A stretch of 64,000 nucleotides of DNA from an uncultured Bacteroidales bacterium (GTDB lineage: Bacteria; Bacteroidota; Bacteroidia; Bacteroidales; Bacteroidaceae), in NCBI GenBank assembly GCA_902774335.1, contig CACYHW010000001.1:86040-150039 (forward strand), read 5' to 3'. The translations under genes were made by a program, and so were the position numbers. Below, in pieces: positions 52,463 to 61,375 of the stretch; the stretch's first letter is position 1, and every line of letters begins with the position of its first letter. A model generated the notes under the pieces. The model made no database searches. It was not told the origin of the DNA and was given only the letters and a program-made list of their open reading frames with translations.

Positions 52463-53781
52463 GTTTTTGGCCAGTATTGTTCAACAAGAGCAGCCTTGAT
52501 ATTAACCTCATCCGGCTTGAAGTACTTGGCAAACAGGCCCCATGTAACATCCAGCATCTCGGTAGTATCCAGGTTAACGTCGATGGCCAGCAGTTTCTCG
52601 CTGTAATCGTGTGCAAAGGCCAGTGTACGCTCATCGTAGTCAGTCAGGTCAAAACCGTTCTCAACCTTGGTCTTGGCGTTCGATGCATCGGCATACAGAC
52701 GTACGGCGGCGTTCATCACCTGCGGATGGTCGGCACGTGTCTTCTTACCGTTAACCAGCTGTTTCAAACGTGAAAGCGAACGGAACGGGTCAACGATAAC
52801 CTTACCTATATCACTGTCGCGGCGCAGGAACAGCTGACCCTCAGTAATGTAACCGGTGTTATCAGGCACAGCGTGAGTGATATCGCCACCCGACAGTGTT
52901 GTCACTGCTATAATGGTAATGGAACCGCCGCTGGGGAACTGCACGGCCTTCTCGTAGATCTTGGCCAGGTCCGAATAGAGCGAACCGGGCATGGAGTCCT
53001 TTGAGGGAATCTGGTCCATACGGTTACTTACAATAGCCAGGGCATCGGCATACGATGTCATATCAGAGAGCAGCACCAGCACCTTCTCGTTCTTCTGGAC
53101 GGCAAAGTACTCGGCTGCGGTAAGAGCCATATCAGGCACAAGCAGACGCTCTACGGCAGGGTCCTCGGTTGTATTCATGAAGCCGATGATACGGTCCATG
53201 GCACCTGCATTGGAGAACACATTCTTAAAGTACAGATAGTCATCGTTGGTCATACCCATACCGCCCAGGATAATCTTATCGGCCTTGGCACGCATGGCCA
53301 CGGTTGCCATAACCTGGTTGAACGGCTGGTCAGGATCGGCAAAGAAAGGAATCTTCTGTCCCGATACCAGTGTATTGTTAAGGTCGATACCGGCAATACC
53401 GGTAGCAATCAGCTCGGACGGCTGTTTACGGCGAACGGGGTTCACGCTTGGACCGCCAATCTCAACCTCCTGGCCCTCAACGGCAGGACCGCCGTCAATA
53501 GGATCACCGTAAGCGTTGAAGAATCGGCCGCTCAGGCTCTCGCTCACCTTAAGTGTAGGAGCCTTGCCCATGAACACCACCTCGGCGTTGGTGGGGATAC
53601 CGCCGGTACCCTCAAACACCTGCAGCGTCACGTCATCGCCGGCAATCTTAACCACCTGAGCCAAACGGCCGTCAATCACGGCCAGCTCGTCATAACCCAC
53701 ACCCTGCGCCTTGAGCGAGCAGGTAGCCTTGGTAATCTGGCTTATCTTGGTGTAAATCTTCTGAAATGCCTTTGTTGTCAT
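52456..53781 (-). CDS. atpB: V-type ATP synthase subunit B
   Basis: Non-catalytic nucleotide-binding subunit of the head. The 441-aa product has AFQKIYTKISQITKATCSLKAQGVGYDELA at the start, SGRFFNAYGDPIDGGP, PSVNPVRRKQPSELIATGIAGIDLNNTLVSGQKIPFF, VLLSDMTSYADALAIVSNRMDQIPSKDSMPGSLYSDLAKIYEKA and TLSGGDITHAVPDNTGYITEGQLFL, without a P-loop, as expected. Its last residue and stop come from an AATTGA repeat unit. Confidence 0.95.
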   Translation of the reverse strand: MTTKAFQKIYTKISQITKATCSLKAQGVGYDELAVIDGRLAQVVKIAGDDVTLQVFEGTGGIPTNAEVVFMGKAPTLKVSESLSGRFFNAYGDPIDGGPAVEGQEVEIGGPSVNPVRRKQPSELIATGIAGIDLNNTLVSGQKIPFFADPDQPFNQVMATVAMRAKADKIILGGMGMTNDDYLYFKNVFSNAGAMDRIIGFMNTTEDPAVERLLVPDMALTAAEYFAVQKNEKVLVLLSDMTSYADALAIVSNRMDQIPSKDSMPGSLYSDLAKIYEKAVQFPSGGSITIIAVTTLSGGDITHAVPDNTGYITEGQLFLRRDSDIGKVIVDPFRSLSRLKQLVNGKKTRADHPQVMNAAVRLYADASNAKTKVENGFDLTDYDERTLAFAHDYSEKLLAIDVNLDTTEMLDVTWGLFAKYFKPDEVNIKAALVEQYWPKTN

Positions 53782-53792
53782 AGCTATCGGGA

Positions 53793-55550
53793 TTATGCGA
53801 TTTTACGTTCAGCGATCAGGGCGTTGAGCTCTTTCTCGTATTCAAAATACTTTTCCGACTCAAACGGCTGGTAGTTCATCTGCTTGCACAGGTTGATAAC
53901 CTTCTTGAAGTAGTCAATAACCTCCAGGAAAGTATCGAACTTGAACTCGGTGTGGCAGATGTCGATCACGCGGTTCACGATTGTCTCCTGACGCTCCATG
54001 GGAGTCACGGCGTCAATCTCATCGAAGGCATCCTGCTGGAGCACGATAAAGTCAATCAGTTCCGACTTCCAGAATGTAACGTGATAGTCCACAGGCACGC
54101 CGTCATCACCCAGGATGTTTATCTGTTCCGATATCTCCTTACCACGGAGCAGACGTGTCTTGAGTTCGTTCACCTTGCTCAGCCACTGGTCGTTGATACG
54201 GTCGGTGATATACTTGTCAAACTCCGGATAATCCAGATATTTGGAGTATGAATCAATGGGGTTAATAGCCGGATAACGCTTGCGGTCGGCACGCTCCTGC
54301 TCCAGGGCGTAGAAGCATCGGGCCACCTTCTTGGTGTTCTCCGTAACAGGCTCCTTAAGGTTACCGCCGGCAGGCGATACGGTTCCGATGAACGTGATTG
54401 AGCCCGGCTGGCCGTTGTTCAGGTATACATAACCTGCGCGGCCGTAGAAGTTTGCAATGATGGACGATATATCCATAGGGAACGCATCCGGTCCGGGCAG
54501 CTCCTCCATACGGTTTGACATCTCACGCAGAGCCTGTGCCCAACGTGAAGTGGAGTCGGCCATCAAGAGGACTCTCAGGCCCATTGAACGGTAGTATTCC
54601 GATATTGCCATAGCCGTGTAGACCGATGCCTCACGGGCAGCTACAGGCATGTTTGATGTATTTGCAATGATGATGGTACGCTCCATGAGCTTACGGCCTG
54701 TATGCGGGTCAACCAGCTCGGGGAACTCGGTAAATATCTCCACAACCTCGTTGGCACGCTCACCGCACGCTGCAATCACAACGATATCGGCCTCGGCCTG
54801 CTTGGATATGGCGTGCTGAAGCACAGTCTTACCTGTACCGAACGGGCCGGGGATAAAGCCTGTACCACCCTCCACGATGGGGTTCAGAGTATCTATTGAG
54901 CGTACGCCTGTCTCCAGGAGCTTGAAAGGACGCGGTTTCTCGCGGTAGTTGGTCATAGCCACCTTAACCGGCCATTTCTGTATCATGTTCACCTCCACCT
55001 TGTCGCCCTTGGCATTCTCCAGAACGGCAATGGTATCAATGATGCGGTACTCACCGGCAGCGGCAATGGACTTGACCGTGTACTCGCCTTCCAACTGGAA
55101 AGGAGCCATTATCTTGAGCGGTTGGAAGTTTTCCTCAACCTGACCCAGCCAGTCCGATGAGCGCACCTTGTCACCCACCTTTGCTATAGGCTCGAATTTC
55201 CACAGACGGTCATTATCCAGCGGATAGGTATACTCACCGCGCTTCAGGAAAACGCCCGTCATCTTGTCCAGGTCATTCTGCAGACCGTCAAAGTTGTGCG
55301 ACAGCATTCCCGGACCCAGAGTTACCTCCAGCATGTGACCGGTAAACTCGGCAGGCGATCCCACCTTGAGGCCGCGGGTGCTCTCAAACACCTGTACGTA
55401 GACGTTCTCGCCTACCACCTTGATGACCTCCGACATGAGCTTGTCGCCTCCTGTCTCGATATAGCAGATCTCATTCTGTGCAACAGGTCCGTCTACCTTG
55501 AGTGTGACCATGTTGGCAATGACACCGCTAACAATTCCTTTTGTAGCCAT
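53793..55550 (-). CDS. atpA: V-type ATP synthase subunit A (catalytic)
   Basis: Catalytic subunit that hydrolyses or makes ATP. The 585-aa protein has the Walker A motif GPFGTGKT (residues 235-242), GERANEVVEIFTEFPEL, VLLMADSTSRWAQALREMSNRMEELPGPDAFP and the long VSPAGGNLKEPVTENT stretch of the A subunit's extra domain region. Gene order E-DUF2764-A-B-D-I-K is that of Bacteroidota and chlamydial-type V-ATPases. Confidence 0.96.
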   Translation of the reverse strand: MATKGIVSGVIANMVTLKVDGPVAQNEICYIETGGDKLMSEVIKVVGENVYVQVFESTRGLKVGSPAEFTGHMLEVTLGPGMLSHNFDGLQNDLDKMTGVFLKRGEYTYPLDNDRLWKFEPIAKVGDKVRSSDWLGQVEENFQPLKIMAPFQLEGEYTVKSIAAAGEYRIIDTIAVLENAKGDKVEVNMIQKWPVKVAMTNYREKPRPFKLLETGVRSIDTLNPIVEGGTGFIPGPFGTGKTVLQHAISKQAEADIVVIAACGERANEVVEIFTEFPELVDPHTGRKLMERTIIIANTSNMPVAAREASVYTAMAISEYYRSMGLRVLLMADSTSRWAQALREMSNRMEELPGPDAFPMDISSIIANFYGRAGYVYLNNGQPGSITFIGTVSPAGGNLKEPVTENTKKVARCFYALEQERADRKRYPAINPIDSYSKYLDYPEFDKYITDRINDQWLSKVNELKTRLLRGKEISEQINILGDDGVPVDYHVTFWKSELIDFIVLQQDAFDEIDAVTPMERQETIVNRVIDICHTEFKFDTFLEVIDYFKKVINLCKQMNYQPFESEKYFEYEKELNALIAERKIA

Positions 55551-55555
55551 ATCTT

Positions 55556-55580
55556 AATTCTCAATTTTCAATTCACAATT
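55556..55580 (-). repeat. AATTGAG-type repeat between the DUF2764 gene and atpA
   Basis: Three imperfect units on the minus strand (aattgtg, aattgaa, aattgag), beginning at the DUF2764 stop codon. Confidence 0.75.
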
Positions 55581-56424
55581 ACTTAAACTCCGCCGGAACC
55601 TCCGTCTGCGCCTTCAGGTCACCGATCATTTTGCGCAACAGTTTCTGTCCCTCCTCCTTGTCAAGACTGCACCAGCGCTCCACCATACCCAGCTGAACCA
55701 TATAGGTAAACAGCCTCTCCACGGTAAAGTAATGGAAGAAACAGTTCTCCTCCAGCCACTGCCAGCGCAGCAAATCGGTCTTACGCTCACGGTCGTTCAG
55801 ATCCTGGGCCTCCTGCAGACGCATGATATCATCCCAGAACGGAACCTCCTGACTCAAACCCCAGTCACGGGCGCCGCTTGTGCGCAGAGCCTGTGCCACC
55901 TCATTGTCACCCACCAGCATACGGCGAACGTCCAGTTCGTACTTACGGGCGGTGATGGCGGTCTGGATATTGTTCAGGTCAAGATTAAAGCGATACCAGT
56001 CACTTACAAACTCATTGCCCTGACGTGATGCGTAGTCAAAGAAGAGTCCCCACAGACGGTCCTCGGCAAACTGGGTATACTCACGCCAACTCTCATCCTG
56101 ATATTCCTGTACAAAACCGTACATGAAAGCGGGTATTCCGTCGGGGCACTGCTCCTGAGCCTTGACGCAGGCAATCAGCTCCTCTAACTGCTCCGTGCTG
56201 AACATGCCGCCTTGCGCGCCTGCAGTATGAGCCTGTGCGTCCGTGAGCGCTGCCATAAGGTTACGGCAGTCGTCCTCCAGTCTGAGCAGGTCCATAAGCT
56301 TACGGTCAGAACCGCTCAAGGCCTCGTAGACCTCCTCACGGAACTGTTCCACAGCCACGGGAACCTTGCTGTCATCCAGCTGCAATTCCTCAAGGCCTGC
56401 AATAAGATAATAGTATTTACCCAT
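55579..56424 (-). CDS. DUF2764 protein, presumed V-ATPase subunit C equivalent
   Basis: A 281-aa, mostly helical, soluble protein starting GKYYYLIAGLEELQLDD, a signature of the DUF2764 family that always lies between the E and A genes of this kind of operon. No obvious catalytic site; length and helical content fit the C (d) subunit that links rotor and ring, and no other gene in the operon can supply that part. The start overlaps the atpE stop by one base. Confidence 0.78.
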   Translation of the reverse strand: MGKYYYLIAGLEELQLDDSKVPVAVEQFREEVYEALSGSDRKLMDLLRLEDDCRNLMAALTDAQAHTAGAQGGMFSTEQLEELIACVKAQEQCPDGIPAFMYGFVQEYQDESWREYTQFAEDRLWGLFFDYASRQGNEFVSDWYRFNLDLNNIQTAITARKYELDVRRMLVGDNEVAQALRTSGARDWGLSQEVPFWDDIMRLQEAQDLNDRERKTDLLRWQWLEENCFFHYFTVERLFTYMVQLGMVERWCSLDKEEGQKLLRKMIGDLKAQTEVPAEFK

Positions 56425-57014
56425 CAGAATAAGGTTTCAACCAGCTGCGGGCGCAGGATTGACTTGAACCAGTTCTCAAACTCCTCGGTACCGAAGTTCA
56501 CCTTATATGAACCGTCGGCGGGCAGGATGCTGAACTCAGCCTGACGGCCGTTCACCTGTGTAATCTTTACACCCTTGTCCAGCAGTTCCTTGGCATTGGC
56601 CATGAAGAACTTCTTGAGATTCTCGGCATCGGCTGCCTGGATCTCAATATTCTGACTGCGTCCCCACTCCTGGGCCAGTTTGAGAATGAACTCGTTGAAA
56701 ACCTTTTGGTCGGCGGTAAAGCCCTTGACCGAATCAGTCACAATCTTGTCTGTGACTACAGTGGCAATCTCGCTTTTAAGAGCCTCAACAGCCTGTGATG
56801 CGTAAAGCTTAAGCTCCTTGCGCATATTCTCAGCATTGTCGGCGCTCTCCTTACGTGCGGCAGCCAGCATTGAATCGGCCTCCTTGCGGGCATCGGAAAT
56901 GATTTTTTGGGCTTGTTCGTTGGCCTGAGCCAGAATCTGGTCGGCCTGGGCCTGACCTTTAGCTACACCTTCATTATATATAATGTCGGTCAGTTCCTGG
57001 ATTTTGGTATTCAT
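56424..57014 (-). CDS. atpE: V-type ATP synthase subunit E
   Basis: Peripheral stalk subunit. The 196-aa product has a long N-terminal coiled coil (EGVAKGQAQADQILAQANEQAQKII, then ARKEADSMLAAARKESADNAENMRKELKL) and a C-terminal globular region ending LRPQLVETLF, the form seen for V-type E subunits. First gene of the operon; a TATATTTG -7 box lies upstream on the minus strand. Confidence 0.88.
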   Translation of the reverse strand: MNTKIQELTDIIYNEGVAKGQAQADQILAQANEQAQKIISDARKEADSMLAAARKESADNAENMRKELKLYASQAVEALKSEIATVVTDKIVTDSVKGFTADQKVFNEFILKLAQEWGRSQNIEIQAADAENLKKFFMANAKELLDKGVKITQVNGRQAEFSILPADGSYKVNFGTEEFENWFKSILRPQLVETLF

Positions 57015-57048
57015 AGGTTAATAATAGTATATTCACAATAGAGTTTGG

Positions 57049-57056
57049 CAAATATA
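57049..57056 (-). promoter_or_regulatory. -7 promoter box of the V-type ATPase operon
   Basis: Minus strand TATATTTG, 34 nt before the atpE start. Confidence 0.6.
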
Positions 57057-57099
57057 GTCAAATCCGCCAAACTCCCTAACAGATTAACAAAAATTGTAC

Positions 57100-58311
57100 C
57101 TACTTCTTACGCTGAAGAGTACGCCAGACAGTAGGAGTCACACCCTCCGTCTCACGGAACTTACGGATGAATTGTGTAGAGCTCTGGAAACCGCTCTTAG
57201 CGGCCACGTAATCTATCACAGCATCAGGCTCATCCATCAGAAGGCGCTTTGCGTAATCAAGACGAAGATTGTTCAGATAATCACGGAAAGGAACGCCATA
57301 ATAAATATTCACCAACTTGGATACATAGGTACGATTGGTATTCAGAGTCTTTGATATCTCGTCTATTGTCATGGAAGGATTCAGGAAACCCTGCTCCACT
57401 ATCATAACCTGACGGAATGATTCCATGATCTTATCGTAACCTGATGCGGGAACATCGGCCACAGGACCGGAGTTAATACCCTGGAGGAACTCCTGACGCG
57501 ACTGACGCATAGCGCTGAAAGGATGACGCATACGCTCAATATTGATATATCCGCCAGGCAGAGGAGGTATTGCAGCCACATAACCTACAAAGAAAAGCAG
57601 CAGTGCTACAAAGAAAGACCATAAGGATGACCAAATTGACAATGTATTCATGAAGGGGTCCATAAACACAATGCACAAAGCCCAAAGGAAAAAGTAAATG
57701 ATGAAAAACGAACAAAGGATATTCGCCACAAAAGAGGACTTCTCGCCTCTCAAAAAAGCAGAGATATGTGCAAATTTAAACTTACCGACAAAAAGTCTGG
57801 AGGAAAGGAACACCATTGAGGCTACCAATTCCACAAAAAAGATCACATTGAACGATTTGTATGACAGGTTGAGATATGCAGTCTCAAGAACATCAAGTCT
57901 GTCCACAACAATTACACCGGAATAGATAGTCTCTATAACCTTAGCGCAAGCCTGGACACCCAAAAGCGACGTCACGACTATTGTACAAACTGTTTGCAGC
58001 ATGGAAGGCAGAAACAGCAGATACATAATTGAACGCTCGTGAGATTCCTCGAACAGCGACCTTATATATAAACAGATCAGCGGGAAAACACTCAGGACAG
58101 TAAACTGCATCACAATATCCATAACTACGAGTTTTGGGTAGTTGGGATACGGCGACATATGGTTTGATCCGCAATAAAAGCATACGGTCAGAAAGGCCAT
58201 AATTGTGGCCAAAAGACGGTCTGAGTGAGTTTTATGGCCCTTAAACAAAGTCAAAAGGAACCATACAGCGCACACGGAAAATGGCAATTGAACAGCAAAA
58301 ATACTCAGCAT
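57100..58311 (-). CDS. Membrane-anchored AraC-family transcription regulator
   Basis: The 403-aa protein has six or seven N-terminal membrane helices (for example VCAVWFLLTLF, FPLICLYIRSLF, ILCSFFIIYFFLWALCIVF) and a C-terminal AraC DNA-binding domain from about residue 300 (MTIDEISKTLNTNRTYVSKLVNIYYGVPFRDYLNNLRLDYAKRLL, then AAKSGFQSSTQFIRKFRETEGVTPTVWR). It could sense a membrane or extracellular signal. It is divergent from the fimbrillin locus, the likeliest target; this is inference. Confidence 0.88.
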   Translation of the reverse strand: MLSIFAVQLPFSVCAVWFLLTLFKGHKTHSDRLLATIMAFLTVCFYCGSNHMSPYPNYPKLVVMDIVMQFTVLSVFPLICLYIRSLFEESHERSIMYLLFLPSMLQTVCTIVVTSLLGVQACAKVIETIYSGVIVVDRLDVLETAYLNLSYKSFNVIFFVELVASMVFLSSRLFVGKFKFAHISAFLRGEKSSFVANILCSFFIIYFFLWALCIVFMDPFMNTLSIWSSLWSFFVALLLFFVGYVAAIPPLPGGYINIERMRHPFSAMRQSRQEFLQGINSGPVADVPASGYDKIMESFRQVMIVEQGFLNPSMTIDEISKTLNTNRTYVSKLVNIYYGVPFRDYLNNLRLDYAKRLLMDEPDAVIDYVAAKSGFQSSTQFIRKFRETEGVTPTVWRTLQRKK

Positions 58312-58338
58312 AATCAGTCCTTTCAGTTATTTACAATG

Positions 58339-58346
58339 CAAATATA
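58339..58346 (-). promoter_or_regulatory. -7 promoter box for the AraC-family gene
   Basis: Minus strand TATATTTG, 27 nt before the start codon. Confidence 0.55.
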
Positions 58347-58549
58347 GCATTAAAATCGGCTCCACAATACCAAATATCGGTGATTATTGTTCAATATAAT
58401 ACTTTTTGTCAATTCGGCAATTGTTGTTTTGTCTATCAATTGACATGTTGAACACTAGTTGTTGATATTTGAACGATTGTTTGAAATTCGTTTTGTGATT
58501 TTTGGAATCCAATTTGTGATTGTTAGAAAATCATCACTTATATTACGCG

Positions 58550-58572
58550 TACCTTTGTATCGTTGATCAACG
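58550..58572 (+). promoter_or_regulatory. Promoter box and palindrome of the fimbrillin locus
   Basis: TACCTTTG (58550-58557) is followed at once by the perfect 12-bp palindrome cgttgatcaacg (58561-58572), which covers the expected transcription start and could be an operator. Just upstream, tttgtgatt occurs twice (about 58493 and 58512) in the divergent gap, possible regulator sites. Confidence 0.55.
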
Positions 58573-58588
58573 AAAAGAACAAATTCAA

Positions 58589-59824
58589 ATGTCAAACGGA
58601 AGAAATTCAAACAAAAGGATTATCGCAAAGATACAGCTTTTGCTGAGCTTTGCAATAATTCTGCTTTCCAATTCCGCTTGCGAGAGAAAGGATTTGTTCC
58701 TCCGTGTTGACCAGACACAGATCTCAGTCGAAATTTACGATATTCACCTTGACCTCCTCTGGGGTATCGACTGGGAGACCGAGTGGCAGTACAGCTGGAA
58801 TGAAACTTCCACAAACTTCGGTACAATAGGCTACACCAAGCCTGAGCTCATCAAGAGCACCATCTACAGCGTAGATCCCAACACAGGCAAGCGTTTCAAC
58901 CCATTAGTTAAGATCTTCGGATCAAACGGAGGCCGCGTATCACTCACCGCCGGTTCAGTGTACGACATGATGTTCTACAATTTCGGAACTGAGTACACAT
59001 CATTCTACCAGTCTGAGGATTTTGAGACATACACAGCTTCTACACGCGCGAGCTCACAGACCTCTTGGATCCGCACCCGCGGTGAGAGCGAGAGCAGCGA
59101 GATGCCTGATTCACTCCAGAATTACGTAGATTACAATCAGCCCGACGAGCTGTTCGGATCACTCGTCAGCGACCTGGTTATCGACGAAGATCCTTCAGCT
59201 TACGAGAAGGAATACGACGAAAACGGCAATATTACTTATATATATAAGGTTGACGCCGCTCTTCGCCCCTACTCTTTCATCTACCTCTATCAGATTGTAA
59301 TTCTGAACAATGCCGACGAGAAGGGCAACCGCATCACAGGCGCCAAGGGTCTCACAGTTACCGGTCTTTCACAGGGCGTTGAGCTGTTCACCCGCCAGAC
59401 ATTCAACAACACAATCTCAATTTCTACTGACGAGGTTAAGCCTCTGCAGAATCACGACAACGTACGTCTGATTGACGGTACAGTAATTGAGAACGCCGAC
59501 ATCCTGGCAGCACGTATCCTGACATGGGGTCTTCCCGGAATAAATCCTCTGGAGAGAACAAAGGCAGGTACAAGAGCCGATGAGAACGACGAGAACTTTA
59601 TAGGAATAGGTTTCACACTGCGTAACGGCTACACCTGGACCAAGACCTGCAAGATCACCCAGGAGATGAACGACAAGCCCGCCGGCGGTGTTATTACCAT
59701 ATACATTGACGCCAACGAGATTCCTGCCGAGGATCTGGATCGCAGACCTCAGAGCCAGGGTGGCGGTTTCAATGCAAGCGTAGAGGATTGGGCCAACGAG
59801 GTTAACGCCGAGGTAACCATTTGA
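58589..59824 (+). CDS. DUF5119 lipoprotein of a fimbrial locus
   Basis: A 411-aa lipoprotein: signal ending LLSNSAC, then ERKDLFLRVDQTQISVEIYDIHLDLLWGIDWETEW. This matches DUF5119 proteins that accompany Mfa/FimA-type pilus genes in Bacteroidales, where they are thought to be accessory or anchor/tip components. Mature protein is beta-rich, with an unusually Ser/Thr/Arg-rich stretch around residues 150-175 (STRASSQTSWIRTRGESESSE). Start MSNGRNSN, chosen because the longer frame upstream crosses the promoter. First gene of the pilus operon. Confidence 0.78.
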   Translation: MSNGRNSNKRIIAKIQLLLSFAIILLSNSACERKDLFLRVDQTQISVEIYDIHLDLLWGIDWETEWQYSWNETSTNFGTIGYTKPELIKSTIYSVDPNTGKRFNPLVKIFGSNGGRVSLTAGSVYDMMFYNFGTEYTSFYQSEDFETYTASTRASSQTSWIRTRGESESSEMPDSLQNYVDYNQPDELFGSLVSDLVIDEDPSAYEKEYDENGNITYIYKVDAALRPYSFIYLYQIVILNNADEKGNRITGAKGLTVTGLSQGVELFTRQTFNNTISISTDEVKPLQNHDNVRLIDGTVIENADILAARILTWGLPGINPLERTKAGTRADENDENFIGIGFTLRNGYTWTKTCKITQEMNDKPAGGVITIYIDANEIPAEDLDRRPQSQGGGFNASVEDWANEVNAEVTI

Positions 59825-59868
59825 TGAGGTAAAGATGTTTTTATACAAAATGTGAATAAAATTAAATA

Positions 59869-60090
59869 ATGATAAAAATAAAAAGAAGTATGTTTACAGG
59901 ATCTTTAAAAAGGCACGATTGGAACTATATGTTCATTGCAGCAGCTGCCTCGTTGGCTGTAGCCGCCCTGGCCACCCTGTTCTCTACCCGCGAAACAGGA
60001 AGTCCTAACGGAAGAGCCAGCCACGAGTATGAGCAACCCGCTACAAGCGGATACATGCATAATGGAACTATGACACGTTTCATTAACTAA
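59869..60090 (+). CDS. Small single-pass membrane protein in the pilus locus
   Basis: Seventy-three residues (or 66 if translation starts at MFTGSLKRHDW). One membrane segment (YMFIAAAASLAVAALATLF) and a short polar tail (TRETGSPNGRASHEYEQPATSG). No recognised family. It sits between the DUF5119 gene and the first fimbrillin gene in the same direction, so it is likely co-transcribed; whether it assists pilus assembly is unknown. Confidence 0.55.
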   Translation: MIKIKRSMFTGSLKRHDWNYMFIAAAASLAVAALATLFSTRETGSPNGRASHEYEQPATSGYMHNGTMTRFIN

Positions 60091-60132
60091 GAACAAAAAG
60101 AAAAGAAATAAAAAACAAAAAACGAAAGACTT

Positions 60133-61320
60133 ATGAGAAAGAGTTATTTATTCGTTGCAGTTGCCGGAACAATTCTGGCATCATGCGCACAGACAGAGAA
60201 GCTCAACATTGACCTTCAGGACAACGAGCAGGCCGCTATCGGTTTTGCATCCTACTCACAGAACGCAACACGTGGTGACGCCACAGTAAAGACAAACCTT
60301 GAGTACTATCATAGTACCTTTGCTGTTTACGGTACAAAAGAGTCCAAGAACGACGGTTCTATCCAGTACCTGTTTGGAGGCAAAGCAGAAGCAGCCGGCA
60401 CACAGGCTGGTGTTACCTGTTCATATATGGATCCCGCACTGCCCACAGTCCTGGGTGATTGGAGATATGAGGATCCCCGCTTCTGGGACAAGCAGGCTAA
60501 ATTTGATTTCATAGCTTACGCTCCCGTATTGTCATCCAACCCCATCCTCTACTACTATAGCGCAGGTAATGCTGAGGTAGGTGCTAATGGTAACGAGTTC
60601 AAGTCAACTTCAACCTATACACTTGAGGGAACAAACATTCAGGCCACCCCGACTGAAAACGAGAAGGTTAAAGGTTTCAACGATAACAGCCACGATCTGG
60701 ATCTGATGGTTTCAGCTTACACAGGCGAAATTGACGGAGCTTCACACAATGAGTATGTAAACCTCATTTTCCGTCACATTCTGTCAAAGTTCAACGTAAA
60801 GGTTGCAAAGGGCGAAGGTCTGAACAATTCTATTGTTACTGTAAAAGAGGTTACTATCAACGGTTTCAAGGACAGCGGTGATTACACCAGCAGCACTTAC
60901 GAGGCCGGAACTGCAACAGGTTGGACAGCTTCAAGCGTTGACAACAATTACGCTTTGACTTACAGCGATGCAACAGGCGTCGTTCTTAACAGCGGTTTAT
61001 ACGCCGGCAATCCCGCCGTATTCACTCCTGGAGCACCCTATTACTTCATCGAGTCACTGCTTATTCCTCAGGCAATAGCAGACGACGACGTTCAGGTTAC
61101 AGTAAAGTATTCAATTGAATCAACCATTAGTAGTTTTGTACAGGATTTCACTAACGTATTTGACCTCTATGACATTGTAGATATGCGCGATTTCAAGGAG
61201 GGTTACAACTACACTCTTACCTGTACAATCCAGCCCGATATAATCAAATTCGACGCAACTGCATCACCTTGGGAGGTTGTATCTGCTGACAAAGATATTA
61301 TCTCAGAAGAAGGATATTGA
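60133..61320 (+). CDS. Fimbrillin family lipoprotein (Mfa/FimA-like), copy 1
   Basis: A 395-aa precursor: lipoprotein signal ending ILASC (Cys18), a short propeptide, then SQNATRG with Arg47 at the place where the P. gingivalis FimA precursor is cut by an Arg-specific protease before polymerisation. The mature part has the paired beta-domain layout with DFIAYAP, LIFRHILSKFNVKV and the C-terminal YNYTLTCTIQPDIIKFDA-x-PWE motif typical of fimbrillins. Structural pilus subunit by family. Confidence 0.82.
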   Translation: MRKSYLFVAVAGTILASCAQTEKLNIDLQDNEQAAIGFASYSQNATRGDATVKTNLEYYHSTFAVYGTKESKNDGSIQYLFGGKAEAAGTQAGVTCSYMDPALPTVLGDWRYEDPRFWDKQAKFDFIAYAPVLSSNPILYYYSAGNAEVGANGNEFKSTSTYTLEGTNIQATPTENEKVKGFNDNSHDLDLMVSAYTGEIDGASHNEYVNLIFRHILSKFNVKVAKGEGLNNSIVTVKEVTINGFKDSGDYTSSTYEAGTATGWTASSVDNNYALTYSDATGVVLNSGLYAGNPAVFTPGAPYYFIESLLIPQAIADDDVQVTVKYSIESTISSFVQDFTNVFDLYDIVDMRDFKEGYNYTLTCTIQPDIIKFDATASPWEVVSADKDIISEEGY

Positions 61321-61375
61321 TGTATAAAGCATAAAGAATAAAACGAAACATAACCATTTTAAAGAAAAGAGAATT

